Shown here one piece after another: positions 1-7,834 of a stretch of DNA of 39,354 nucleotides (its first letter is position 1; each line of letters begins with the position of its first letter). The notes under the pieces are model-generated. The model made no database searches. It was not told the origin of the DNA and saw only the letters and a list, made by a program, of their open reading frames with translations. The stretch spans positions 1 to 39,354 of the forward strand of contig JAZRZI010000014.1 of NCBI GenBank assembly GCA_045601325.1, read 5' to 3'. The position numbers were made by a program, and so were the translations under genes. This DNA comes from JAZRZI01 sp045601325. Lineage in GTDB: Bacteria; Bacillota_I; Bacilli_A; RFN20; CAG-826.

Positions 1-406
1 TAAGCCAATAATATCCCGTATTCTTATCATTTCTATTACTATATGTTGAAACCATAATGGATTCATATGATATGAGATGATATAAATATTCAACCCATTC
101 TGAAATAGCTATTTTATGTGAATCAAACAATGTATTGGTAAGAGGATTAAATGTTCTATTACATCTTTTGCATCTGTATCTAATAATTCCATCTTTCCTA
201 TGATTATGAATAACATACTTATCGTTATTACAGTGAGGGCAAGATGATGGTTTGATACTATTAATGAAATTCACCTCATCAATAGAAATTGGACGATGCT
301 TTTCTTGATACCATTGGTTTGCTGTATTATCAATCAAAGTAAGTAAAAGCGGATCTTCTTTATTTGAAAAAGAAGACCGAGTATCAACTCGTTTAAGTTT
401 CTTCAT
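1..406 (-). CDS. IS1595/ISXO2-like transposase, N-terminal part (cut by window edge)
   Basis: The minus strand is open from an ATG at 404-406 to the window edge (135 codons, no stop), so the C-terminal part lies outside. Residues about 55-85 form a zinc ribbon: CPHC, then 18 residues later CKRC, followed by NRTFNPLTNTLF and a W-x-x-YL helix. That ribbon plus T-F-N-x-L-T-x-T-x-F pattern is typical of the N-terminus of IS1595/ISXO2-type transposases, which bind element ends before the DDE catalytic core. The catalytic domain is not in view, so activity cannot be judged. A 12-bp inverted repeat sits immediately upstream over the likely ribosome site. Family assignment is inferred from the ribbon only. 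Confidence 0.7.
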   Translation of the reverse strand, partial: MKKLKRVDTRSSFSNKEDPLLLTLIDNTANQWYQEKHRPISIDEVNFINSIKPSSCPHCNNDKYVIHNHRKDGIIRYRCKRCNRTFNPLTNTLFDSHKIAISEWVEYLYHLISYESIMVSTYSNRNDKNTGYYWL

Positions 407-408
407 AA

Positions 409-453
409 GTGGTAGTTCCTTTCTTTAAGGAATTGGCTAAGAGGAACTACCAC
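409..453 (-). repeat. 12-bp inverted repeat over transposase ribosome site
   Basis: GTGGTAGTTCCT (409-420) and its exact complement AGGAACTACCAC (442-453) flank a 21-nt loop. In the transposase mRNA the downstream arm contains the AGGA ribosome site that ends about 10 nt before the ATG, so the hairpin would hide it. This resembles the protective hairpins that limit transposase translation from outside transcripts (inference). Confidence 0.6.
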
Positions 454-555
454 ATTCAGGTCTTATCCAACTCCTTAAAAAAACCTGGGTTTTATCCAAG
501 CTTAATTATACATTTTTTAGCAACCATGTGCTCCTAAATGTTTAATTAAAAAATT

Positions 556-577
556 CTCCTATTTACTTAGTAGGAGG
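556..577 (+). promoter_or_regulatory. Stem-loop sequestering a strong Shine-Dalgarno
   Basis: CTCCTA (556-561) pairs exactly with TAGGAG (571-576), extended inward by a G-U and a U-A pair. The 3' arm is the TAGGAGG ribosome site of the short ORF that starts at 586, so the hairpin would mask it. Confidence 0.4.
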
Positions 578-585
578 TTCTAACC

Positions 586-711
586 ATGGATAGAACTTTC
601 TACTTAAAGGAGGTTTCTCAAAGCAAGTATTGTATTAGTTTAGGAAAGGATGAGAATGGAAGACATAACTCTTATTGTTATACTTCTATTAATCTTCTGG
701 ATTATTTGTGA
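586..711 (+). CDS. Orphan 41-residue ORF
   Basis: An ATG at 586 follows TAGGAGG by 8 nt and opens 41 codons ending in TGA. The product starts MDRTFYLKEVSQSKY and has no membrane segment, signal peptide or motif I recognise. The excellent ribosome site argues for translation. It may instead be the 5' remnant of a longer gene broken when the neighbouring insertion sequence arrived. No function is proposed. Confidence 0.35.
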   Translation: MDRTFYLKEVSQSKYCISLGKDENGRHNSYCYTSINLLDYL

Positions 712-810
712 AAGAAAAAGTTGACTTAAAAAGCCAGCTAATTCAACAGATAGTCATATTATAAACTAGTTAACAATATTTGTGGAGAGAAATCTCCGCC
801 AAATGGGTTA

Positions 811-1686
811 TTAAGTTTTTGAACACTTCAAAATTTCAATTCTATATGAAAATGTATAAGTTTGATTTTTTGATAGAGTCATCATATCTTCTTTTTCAGA
901 AAATTCCAATTGAGGATTAATTTTGTCAGGAAGTCCTTCCCATGGTTCAACAGCGATATAATCTCCAAAAGCTAAATCACTCCACAAGGCTAAATATTTA
1001 ATGTTTCCTTTATGCACTCGTAAAGCACTACCATCGTTTTTTACTAAATCGACATATGGAATTTGATCAGCTTTTAAGATAATTGTGTTTATACTTTTAA
1101 ACAAATTTTTAGTAGTTTCTATTCTATCAGCGTATATAAAAGGAATAATATCTTTAACAAATCTACCAGATTCATCCATATCCACAATTTGTAAATCGAG
1201 TGCTTTAGGAAATTTAATATAGTTGCCATTCATATTGAATTCATCATTCAATCTAGTTCCTGGAACTTTAAATGCTGGATGTCCACCAATTTCAAATGGT
1301 AAGTCACTATCACCGGTATTAGTGATGATATATTTAACAGTAAGAGTTTTATCATTTAATTCAAATTGAGCTTCAGCTTTAAATTGATATTGGAATAGTT
1401 TCAATGTATCTTCGTTAGATTCAAAGATTATAGAATTTCCTTTTGTGATGCCTTCCATATACCTTATGAGTCCATGGTTTTTCATCGAATAAGTCTGACC
1501 ATGATCTTCATATATTCCATCTTTAAGTCTAGCGATAAACGGGAAGATAAAAACGTCTTGTCCTTGCCAAGAATCTTTTAATGGTTGATATAAAAGTTCT
1601 TTGTTTCTTTTCTTATCAAATATGGATGTTAAGGAACCACCATTAGGGGTAACTTCAACTTTTAAATATTCATTTTCTAACTTCAT
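811..1686 (-). CDS. Aldose 1-epimerase (galactose mutarotase) family, LacX-like
   Basis: The 291-residue soluble protein has the hallmarks of the LacX branch of the aldose 1-epimerase superfamily: the early segment VTPNGGSLTSI, NHGLIR near residue 90, and GGHPAFKVP near residue 135, where the His is one of the conserved sugar-binding residues. Family members interconvert the anomers of hexoses or act on sugar phosphates; the substrate here is unknown. It is the last gene after the ABC exporter and the UDP-GlcNAc 2-epimerase, 29 nt behind the latter with a hairpin between them, so it may be partly uncoupled from them. The ATG at 1684-1686 has no strong Shine-Dalgarno (TAGGTTAAT only). Confidence 0.85.
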   Translation of the reverse strand: MKLENEYLKVEVTPNGGSLTSIFDKKRNKELLYQPLKDSWQGQDVFIFPFIARLKDGIYEDHGQTYSMKNHGLIRYMEGITKGNSIIFESNEDTLKLFQYQFKAEAQFELNDKTLTVKYIITNTGDSDLPFEIGGHPAFKVPGTRLNDEFNMNGNYIKFPKALDLQIVDMDESGRFVKDIIPFIYADRIETTKNLFKSINTIILKADQIPYVDLVKNDGSALRVHKGNIKYLALWSDLAFGDYIAVEPWEGLPDKINPQLEFSEKEDMMTLSKNQTYTFSYRIEILKCSKT

Positions 1687-1706
1687 AATATTAACCTATA
1701 AAGAAA

Positions 1707-1726
1707 GGAAGAATTTTACTTCTTCC
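1707..1726 (-). terminator. Hairpin overlapping the epimerase stop codon
   Basis: On the minus strand GGAAGAA-N6-TTCTTCC is followed by TTTCTTT. It overlaps the stop codon of the epimerase (1716-1718) and lies before the mutarotase start. It could be a weak terminator or an attenuator lowering mutarotase expression. Confidence 0.5.
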
Positions 1727-2846
1727 AAATCTCTTTATTCACTTCATCAATTCTTGTTTTAATTTGATTTAAAACTCTTTCTGAGACATTAGGCACATCA
1801 TAGTTTTCAGGTGTTTTAGCAAACTTATATCTCATTAATTCAGTGTCAATTGCAAGCATAATGCCTTGTTTATCGATACCAGAAACCACAATTGAACCAG
1901 CTTCAACACCTTCAGGACGTTCAGTGGAAGTTCTAATTAAAACCGCTGGGAAATGTCTCATCCAGCTCTCTTCAGTAAGAGTGCCACTATCGGAAAGAAC
2001 AAACATTGCGTTCTCTTGTAATTTAACATACTCTAAAAATCCTAAAGGCTTTAAATTTCTCACTAATGGATGCATCTTGAAGCCTTTTTCTTCGAGTCTT
2101 TTTCTAGTACGTGGATGGGTTGAGAAGATAACAGGAACTTGATATTTTTCTGCGATTGCATTAAGCGCTGGCATGAGTTGATTGAAGTTCTTTTCTATAT
2201 CGATATTTTCTTCTCTATGGCTAGATACAACTATGTATTTTCCCTTTTCCAAACCTAGTTCTTCAAGGACCTTGGAATTTTCAATCTTATCGTTATTTGC
2301 GTTAAGAACCTCAAACATTGGTGAACCAGTAATGTATGTATATTTAGGTTCAATGCCTTCGTGCATTAAATTGTTATATGCGTGTTCTGTATATGGAAGA
2401 TTGATATCGGAGATATGGTCAACAATCTTTCTATTGATGGTTTCCGGAACGTTCCAATCACCACATCTATTACCTGCTTCCATATGAAAAATAGGGAGTT
2501 TAAGTCTTTTCGCTGATATTGCACACAAAGCTGAGTTAGTGTCACCTAAGATAAGAACTGCATCTGGATTGAGTTCCTTTAATAAGTCATAAGATTTTGC
2601 AATAGCATTACCAATTGTTTCACCTAATGCGTGACCAACACAATTGAGGTAATAATCAGGCGCTCTGAGTTCTAATTCTTCAAAGAAGACTTGATTAAGT
2701 TCATAGTCATAGTTTTGTCCTGTGTGAACTAATATGTGTTCAATTGCTTCGTCTTTATCTAAAGCTTTAATGACTTCGGAAAGACGAATAATTTCTGGGC
2801 GTGTACCAATAATAGTAACAACCTTGATTTTCTTAGCTTTTTTCAT
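1716..2846 (-). CDS. capG: Non-hydrolysing UDP-N-acetylhexosamine 2-epimerase, CapG/WbjD-like
   Basis: The 376-residue protein opens with the UDP-GlcNAc 2-epimerase signature GTRPEIIRL, followed by HTGQNYDYEL and, near residue 285, LSDSGTLTEESW with a downstream ERPEG. The SDSG-T-EES and ERPEG form fits the Cap5G/WbjD branch, which converts UDP-N-acetyl-L-talosamine-type product to UDP-N-acetyl-L-fucosamine, better than the WecB branch. CapE- and CapF-type genes just upstream support this pathway role. The start has TAGGAG 8 nt upstream and follows the exporter stop by 10 nt, so the two are probably co-transcribed. Exact substrate is inferred from context. Confidence 0.85.
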   Translation of the reverse strand: MKKAKKIKVVTIIGTRPEIIRLSEVIKALDKDEAIEHILVHTGQNYDYELNQVFFEELELRAPDYYLNCVGHALGETIGNAIAKSYDLLKELNPDAVLILGDTNSALCAISAKRLKLPIFHMEAGNRCGDWNVPETINRKIVDHISDINLPYTEHAYNNLMHEGIEPKYTYITGSPMFEVLNANNDKIENSKVLEELGLEKGKYIVVSSHREENIDIEKNFNQLMPALNAIAEKYQVPVIFSTHPRTRKRLEEKGFKMHPLVRNLKPLGFLEYVKLQENAMFVLSDSGTLTEESWMRHFPAVLIRTSTERPEGVEAGSIVVSGIDKQGIMLAIDTELMRYKFAKTPENYDVPNVSERVLNQIKTRIDEVNKEIWKK

Positions 2847-2856
2847 AGAGCAACTC

Positions 2857-4629
2857 CTATTTATATTTCAATTGTTTAGTTAAATAACCAGTATCAACTT
2901 CATCTAAATCTTTAAATTGCAATTCATATAATGATTTATAAATGCCTTCGTGATCAATCAATTCTTCATGACTTCCTTGTTCAACAATCTTTCCACCACT
3001 GATGACAAATATTCTATTAGCGTTTCTAATTGTGGATAGTCTATGCGCCACTACTAATGTAGTTCTGCCTTTACATAATTCATCTAAAGCTGATTGAATT
3101 AAGAATTCTGTAGAGTTATCAAGAGCGGAAGTTGCTTCATCAAGAATTAAGATAGAAGGGTTTTTAACAAATGCTCTTGCGATACTAATTCTTTGTTTTT
3201 GACCGCCTGAAAGTTTAACACCTCTTTCACCAATTTGAGTGTTCAACCCATCAGGTAATGTATTAACGAATTCTCTTAAGTTAGACTTATCAATTGCGTT
3301 TTGAATATCGTCTTCACTTGCGTTTCCATTTCCGTAAAGAATGTTTTCTCTAATCGTACCGCCAAAAAGGAAAACATCTTGTTGGATGATGCCAATATTT
3401 TGTCTTAAGTTAGATAATTCAATATCTTTTGTATTAACTCCGTCAATGGTAATAACACCATCAACAACATTGTAAAATCTAGGAATTAAATGACAAATTG
3501 TGGTTTTGCCACCACCAGTTGGGCCAACTAATGCAATCTTTTCACCTTGTTTAATAGAGAAAGAGACATCGCTTAAAATAGGGTGTTTACTAGTTTCATA
3601 TTCAAAGTTAACATGCTCAAAATCAATATTACCTTTAACATCATTTAAAGTTAATGTGCCTTCATTTGCTTCTTCTTTTTCATCAATGATTTCTAAGAAA
3701 CGTTTAAAACCACTATCAGCGGATTCAAATTGTTCCATAAAGTTGATGAGTTGGTTAACAGGGTTGATGAATAAGTTAATGGAAACAATAAAGGCTGAGA
3801 AGTCACCTAAAGCAATATAGTTTTTAGCAACAAATAAACCGCCTGCAACAATAATAACAACATTGAATACATCGATAATAAATGAAGATGAGGAGAAGAA
3901 TACCGCCATTGGCTTTAAGGTACCTTTTCTAGCTTCGACAAATTCTTGATTAGAAACTTCAAATTTATCTAATTCTTTTTGCTCATTTGTGTAAGCTTTG
4001 GTGACTCTAATACCAGAAATAGAGGATTCGATAGAAGAGTTAATAGATGCTTGAGCAACCCTAGTAGCTTTAAACGCAGCTCTCATCTTTTTACGGCAGA
4101 AATAGCTAACGACAAATAAGATAGGCACCATCGTGAAACAAATCAACGCTAGTATCCAGTTAATAATAATCAAATATGTAAAGGCACCAATAATGGTAAA
4201 ACCAGCGATAAATAAATTCTCAGGACCATGGTGAGCTAATTCAGATATTTCAAATAAGTCATTAGTCATACGAGACATGATCTTGCCTGTTTCGTGTTCA
4301 TCAAAATATGAATAAGGGAGCTTTTCAACTTTTGAGAAGAGTTCACTTCTCATTTCTGCTTGCATTGCTACACCCATAATATGACCATAGTATTGAATGA
4401 AATATCTCAATAACATTCTCACAATGTATATGCCAAGTAGTGAAGCGCCACATATGATAATTAGTTTCCAATTCTCTTCGTAATTAGGAATCAGATCATT
4501 GAGCATGTATCTAGTAATAATTGGATATCCCATACCTATCGCAGCCACTAAAAAAGCCGCGATCATATCAAGAGTTAATATGAGTTTATGTGGTTTGTAA
4601 TATTTAATGAATCTCTTTAATGTAGACAT
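2857..4629 (-). CDS. ABC exporter, fused membrane and ATPase domains (MsbA/MdlB type)
   Basis: The 590-residue half-transporter has about six membrane helices in residues 1-310 and an ATPase domain after about residue 335. Walker A is GPTGGGKTT, the signature is LSGGQKQR, Walker B is ILILDEATSALD and the switch is VVAHRLST, so it should be active as a homo- or heterodimer. It lies between the CapF and CapG genes, suggesting export of a surface lipid or glycan intermediate, but MsbA-like proteins are promiscuous and the substrate is not shown. I chose the ATG at 4627-4629 (MSTLKRF): the upstream ATG at 4647 would add six residues and lies 5' of the TATAAT at 4637-4642. No Shine-Dalgarno is visible. 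Confidence 0.88.
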   Translation of the reverse strand: MSTLKRFIKYYKPHKLILTLDMIAAFLVAAIGMGYPIITRYMLNDLIPNYEENWKLIIICGASLLGIYIVRMLLRYFIQYYGHIMGVAMQAEMRSELFSKVEKLPYSYFDEHETGKIMSRMTNDLFEISELAHHGPENLFIAGFTIIGAFTYLIIINWILALICFTMVPILFVVSYFCRKKMRAAFKATRVAQASINSSIESSISGIRVTKAYTNEQKELDKFEVSNQEFVEARKGTLKPMAVFFSSSSFIIDVFNVVIIVAGGLFVAKNYIALGDFSAFIVSINLFINPVNQLINFMEQFESADSGFKRFLEIIDEKEEANEGTLTLNDVKGNIDFEHVNFEYETSKHPILSDVSFSIKQGEKIALVGPTGGGKTTICHLIPRFYNVVDGVITIDGVNTKDIELSNLRQNIGIIQQDVFLFGGTIRENILYGNGNASEDDIQNAIDKSNLREFVNTLPDGLNTQIGERGVKLSGGQKQRISIARAFVKNPSILILDEATSALDNSTEFLIQSALDELCKGRTTLVVAHRLSTIRNANRIFVISGGKIVEQGSHEELIDHEGIYKSLYELQFKDLDEVDTGYLTKQLKYK

Positions 4630-4636
4630 ATAGATT

Positions 4637-4642
4637 ATTATA
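4637..4642 (-). promoter_or_regulatory. -10 box for a probably leaderless ABC exporter transcript
   Basis: A perfect TATAAT on the minus strand ends 7 nt before the ATG at 4629, so transcription would begin at or next to the start codon. No convincing -35 hexamer is seen. Confidence 0.45.
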
Positions 4643-4659
4643 AACATTTTTTAGTAAAT

Positions 4660-4679
4660 AAAAAGACCTCAATGAGGTC
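4660..4679 (-). terminator. Terminator after the capF-like gene
   Basis: GACCTC-ATT-GAGGTC followed by TTTTT on the minus strand, 8 nt beyond the CapF stop. It separates the capEF pair from the exporter gene. Confidence 0.85.
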
Positions 4680-4686
4680 GTTTTAC

Positions 4687-5769
4687 TTAATATTTATATG
4701 TATCAGCGGTTTTTTCGTCATATATTTCAGAAATCCACATAAGTGTATAAGAGTCTTCTTTACCAACTGTTTTGATTTCATGTGACCAATAAGGATTAAT
4801 CTTAACTGGTGAATATATGTTTTTAGAAACAGTAACTTCTTGTTTTTGAAGCGTATCAATGTTTATAAGTTTTATAGAGCACACTCCTTTGACCGTATAA
4901 AACACTTCATTTTTGTAAGTGTGGTAATGTCCGCCTTTAGTGATACCAGGATGAGACATGTTCATTGATATTTGACCATACTTACTAGATTTATAGAGTT
5001 CATGGAAGTAACCTCTGTTATCTTCAGAATAGTTAAATGTGCAGTCATCGCTTAAATAATCTAAGAAGGTAACAAATAGTTTTAATTCAAAATCAGATTG
5101 AATGAATGGGAAGTGCTTATCGGATTCAACCGCTTTCTTAAATGATCTTAATAAGTTAGCAAGTCTTCCTAAAGTGCAAGGATATGTTGGATTAACATAA
5201 TTGATTTCTTTGCTGCCATTAAGGTCACCTTGTAAAACTTTGAGGAATTCTAAACAAATATCTTCTACAAAGTTATATCTAACTGTGTGATTAACATCAT
5301 TGATTATAATATCCAAATCATGAGCGATGTTATAGCAGAAAGTCGCTGCTGCACTGTTATAGTTTGGTCTACACCACTTTCCAAACACGTTAGCGAGTCG
5401 ATAAACATAAACTGGTAAACCACTTTCAAGTAAGAAATCTTCCGCCATCTTTTTAGATTTACCATAATCATTTTCTAAGCTCGCTTGTATTGAACTAGAA
5501 AAAATAATAGGGATTTGACGTTTAGAAATCTTCACTAAGTCCACTAAATGTTTGGTAAAATTAGAGTTTCCGTCATAAAACTCTTCTTTTGTTAAAGGTC
5601 TATTAATGCCTGCTAAATGGATAATCGCATCTGCACTAGCAATATACTTTTTTAAATCTTCTTCATTTGAATCCTTATCAAAATAGAAAACTTGATAGTC
5701 CTCTTTTTCTAATAATAAAGTCATGTGTTTGCCAATAAAACCATAGGCGCCTGTTACTAATACTTTCAT
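4687..5769 (-). CDS. capF: CapF-like bifunctional epimerase/reductase with cupin domain
   Basis: The protein of about 360 residues starts with a Rossmann fold (MKVLVTGAYGFIGKHM) and ends with a cupin domain from about residue 250, with GGHYHTYKNEVFYTVKG carrying metal-binding His and Glu. This two-domain order is that of CapF/WbjC, which epimerises at C3 and reduces the CapE product with NADPH to give UDP-N-acetyl-L-talosamine. It follows the capE-like gene by 4 nt, so translation is probably coupled. I take the ATG at 5767-5769; an upstream ATG at 5800-5802 inside capE would add eleven residues before the canonical Rossmann start. A terminator follows. Confidence 0.88.
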   Translation of the reverse strand: MKVLVTGAYGFIGKHMTLLLEKEDYQVFYFDKDSNEEDLKKYIASADAIIHLAGINRPLTKEEFYDGNSNFTKHLVDLVKISKRQIPIIFSSSIQASLENDYGKSKKMAEDFLLESGLPVYVYRLANVFGKWCRPNYNSAAATFCYNIAHDLDIIINDVNHTVRYNFVEDICLEFLKVLQGDLNGSKEINYVNPTYPCTLGRLANLLRSFKKAVESDKHFPFIQSDFELKLFVTFLDYLSDDCTFNYSEDNRGYFHELYKSSKYGQISMNMSHPGITKGGHYHTYKNEVFYTVKGVCSIKLINIDTLQKQEVTVSKNIYSPVKINPYWSHEIKTVGKEDSYTLMWISEIYDEKTADTYKY

Positions 5770-5773
5770 AAGA

Positions 5774-6967
5774 TTAATCGTGTTGTTTAACTGGCCCACC
5801 AAATAATTCGAGTTTTCTTAGAAGATTTTTCATTCCTTCGATATCAAGTCTACCCGTATTATGGGATGTGTATGATTCACCAAGGTTCAATGCTTTGTTG
5901 CCTTTAGAGAAGTATTTATCATAGTTAAGATCTCTATTATCAGCGACAATTCTAAAGAAGTTGCCACAATCTTCCGCTCTTAGCATTTCTTCTTGTGTGA
6001 CTAATGTTTCATAAAGTTTTTCACCATGACGAGTACCAATATATTCAATACCGGTATTGCTATTAGTTAGTTCAATGATAGCTTTTGCTAATGTATCAAT
6101 AGTTGCAGCAGGTGCTTTTTGAACAAATAAGTCGCCTTGTTTGCCGTGTTCAAACGCGTATAACACTAAATCAACAGCGTCATCTAGAGTCATCATAAAT
6201 CTAGTCATATCTGGATTAGTAATCGTGATTGGCTTATTTGAATGGATTTGATTTAAGAAAAGAGGGATAACGCTGCCACGAGATGCCATAACATTGCCAT
6301 AACGTGTTAAACATAAAACAGTATCGCCTTCTAAAAGTTGTCTACTTCTAGCAATGACATTCTTTTCCATTAAAGCTTTGGAAATACCCATTGCGTTAAT
6401 AGGGTATGCTGCTTTATCAGTTGATAAGAATATAGCTTTTTTAACATGGTTTTCCACGCAAGCTGTAATTACATTATCAGAACCCACTACATTAGTAAGG
6501 ACAGCTTCCATTGGATAGAATTCACAAGATGGAACTTGTTTAAGTGCAGCTGCTGAGAAGACATAGTCAACACCTTTAAAAGCATTATAGATACTAGCGA
6601 GATTTCTCACATCGCCAATATAGAATTTTAATTTGCTATTGTTATATGCCTTGCGCATGTCATCTTGTTTCTTTTCATCACGAGATAAGATTCTAATTTC
6701 TTTAATATCAGTATCTAAGAATCTGTCTACGACTGCGTGACCAAAACTACCAGTGCCACCAGTGATGAGCAAGACTTTGTCTTTTAAAATAGAAGCATCA
6801 TTAGAAGAGTATTCTTGAAGTTTTTCAATCATTCTTTCATATTTAAGATTATCAGCTTTATCAGGTGAGTTTTCATACATAACATAAGTACGTAAAGGAA
6901 CACCAACGATATCGCTAGCTTCTTTTTGAGTTAATTTGCAATTTTTGCGTATTTCTTTTAAATCCAT
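5774..6967 (-). CDS. capE: UDP-GlcNAc 4,6-dehydratase (CapE-like) with N-terminal XRE HTH domain
   Basis: Residues 1-50 are a helix-turn-helix module (MDLKEIRK, LTQKEAS, VPLRTYVMYEN). From about residue 63 the protein is an extended short-chain dehydrogenase: the nucleotide loop is ITGGTGSFG and the active-site stretch STDKAAYPINAMGISKA has the M-G-x-x-K form typical of CapE/FlaA1-type inverting 4,6-dehydratases. The enzyme part is full length, about 335 residues. It should catalyse the first step towards UDP-N-acetyl-L-fucosamine. The fused DNA-binding domain is not part of classical CapE. The start has AAGAAGG 10 nt upstream and a strong promoter with two palindromes. The neighbour downstream is capF. 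Confidence 0.9.
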   Translation of the reverse strand: MDLKEIRKNCKLTQKEASDIVGVPLRTYVMYENSPDKADNLKYERMIEKLQEYSSNDASILKDKVLLITGGTGSFGHAVVDRFLDTDIKEIRILSRDEKKQDDMRKAYNNSKLKFYIGDVRNLASIYNAFKGVDYVFSAAALKQVPSCEFYPMEAVLTNVVGSDNVITACVENHVKKAIFLSTDKAAYPINAMGISKALMEKNVIARSRQLLEGDTVLCLTRYGNVMASRGSVIPLFLNQIHSNKPITITNPDMTRFMMTLDDAVDLVLYAFEHGKQGDLFVQKAPAATIDTLAKAIIELTNSNTGIEYIGTRHGEKLYETLVTQEEMLRAEDCGNFFRIVADNRDLNYDKYFSKGNKALNLGESYTSHNTGRLDIEGMKNLLRKLELFGGPVKQHD

Positions 6968-6992
6968 ACACGTATAACCTTCTTATATAATA

Positions 6993-7022
6993 AATATACG
7001 CACATATGTGTGATATAGTCAA
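6993..7022 (-). promoter_or_regulatory. Promoter of the HTH-capE gene
   Basis: On the minus strand TTGACT (7017-7022) and TATATT (6993-6998) are 18 nt apart, giving a good sigma-A-type promoter about 20 nt upstream of the ribosome site. Confidence 0.7.
7001..7010. promoter_or_regulatory. 10-bp palindrome between -35 and -10 of HTH-capE
   Basis: CACATATGTG is a perfect palindrome wholly inside the 18-nt spacer, the usual place for a repressor operator. The CACAT half-site recurs in the promoter of the HTH-nucleotidyltransferase gene. Confidence 0.5.
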
Positions 7023-7030
7023 TAGATATA

Positions 7031-7043
7031 TGCAATATTTGCA
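7031..7043. promoter_or_regulatory. 13-bp inverted repeat upstream of HTH-capE -35
   Basis: TGCAA-N3-TTGCA lies 8 bp upstream of the -35 hexamer. A repeat of the same 5-3-5 layout (TGCCA-N3-TGGCA) lies 7 bp upstream of the -35 of the other HTH sugar-nucleotide gene, at 35342-35354. Confidence 0.55.
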
Positions 7044-7110
7044 CATAATAAATCATTATTTTATTTATTATTAAATTTGTGTATTATAAAGACATACGGA
7101 GTTAAATATT

Positions 7111-7623
7111 ATGAAAACATCTAAAATCATTTTTGGTACACTCGCTACTTTTGCATTAGTGGGTTGTTCATTATCGCTCAAAACACTTTCATGGTCAGAA
7201 TTTAAACTTGAATGCAATAAGGTTGAAGAAAAGTTCAACTCTTATATGAATCAAAACCCATACGTTTCTTTCAAGCTCACTCTTATAGAGGAAAATGAAG
7301 GTAGCGGAACTGTTACAACCAAAGAAGATGGAAGCGGAAGAGTTGATCCAACTACACATCAATTAACAATGATCGCTGAATCAAGACCTGGTTTATTTGA
7401 TGAATTCTCACTTGTTGCAATATTCGCATCAATGCCTGCTATGGCGTTATTAGAAGAGCAACCAGAAGGTTTAAGCAAATTCTCAGTTACACTTAATGGT
7501 TATAAAGCAACAGGTGGAGAAAAGAATGTCGTGGAATGGAATAAAAACGGCATGTTAACAAGCTATAAAATGGGAGACGAAGGCGACTTCACTGAATTGA
7601 GCGTTTCTTGGTCTTTAAAATAG
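7111..7623 (+). CDS. Small lipoprotein of unknown function
   Basis: The 170-residue product has an N-terminal Lys-rich start, a hydrophobic stretch and a lipobox (ALVGC, Cys at residue 19), so it is predicted to be lipid-anchored outside the membrane. The mature part is polar with no motif I recognise and lacks the LP-x-GG-K signature of the lipoprotein array at 35405-39354. It is transcribed divergently from HTH-capE and shares the 143-bp gap with that promoter. ACGGAG precedes the ATG by 8 nt. A bidirectional terminator follows. Confidence 0.8.
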   Translation: MKTSKIIFGTLATFALVGCSLSLKTLSWSEFKLECNKVEEKFNSYMNQNPYVSFKLTLIEENEGSGTVTTKEDGSGRVDPTTHQLTMIAESRPGLFDEFSLVAIFASMPAMALLEEQPEGLSKFSVTLNGYKATGGEKNVVEWNKNGMLTSYKMGDEGDFTELSVSWSLK

Positions 7624-7640
7624 TCTAAACAAAAATAGCA

Positions 7641-7667
7641 AAAGAGATGCAGTTTGCATCTCTTTTT
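7641..7667. terminator. Bidirectional terminator
   Basis: AAAGAGATGCA and TGCATCTCTTT are exact complements around a 3-nt loop, with T-runs on both strands. It ends the lipoprotein gene on plus and the feo operon on minus, overlapping the last stop codon of the latter. Confidence 0.85.
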
Positions 7668-7833
7668 ATTTATAAATTTTACGATATTCTTTAAGCATCT
7701 CCTTGACACCTTTATGGCAATAACTACATTCACCAGTTGGAAGCTGCTTTATTTTTTTATAAATATAATTACCTATAACTCCTAAGACAATTGATAAGGA
7801 AACAATTAAAACTATTAATTCAAATACAGTCAT
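7666..7833 (-). CDS. FeoB-associated Cys-rich membrane protein
   Basis: The 55-residue protein has one N-terminal membrane helix (residues about 3-22), a basic loop, and a C-E-C-S-Y-C-H-type cluster (GECSYCHKG, residues 35-42). This shape and its position directly after feoB fit the FeoB-associated Cys-rich membrane protein family. The two cysteines and His could contact iron near the channel (inference). The ATG follows the FeoB stop by one base (TAATATG) and AAAGGA lies just upstream, so it is co-translated with FeoB. Confidence 0.85.
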   Translation of the reverse strand: MTVFELIVLIVSLSIVLGVIGNYIYKKIKQLPTGECSYCHKGVKEMLKEYRKIYK

Positions 7834-7834
7834 A

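Larger units (their letters stand above)
407..810. other. Intergenic stretch between transposase and mutarotase
   Basis: Besides the hairpin at 409-453 it holds a near-perfect 12-bp direct repeat, GGTCTTATCCAA (459-470) and GGTTTTATCCAA (488-499), which could be transposase binding sites at an element end, and the short ORF at 586-711. I saw nothing recognisable at 712-810. The insertion sequence end could not be fixed without a second copy. Confidence 0.4.

Noticed and set aside
1843..2487. Plus-strand ORFs opposite the 2-epimerase gene
   Set aside because: They lie fully inside a clear minus-strand gene with conserved motifs and have no ribosome site or domain.
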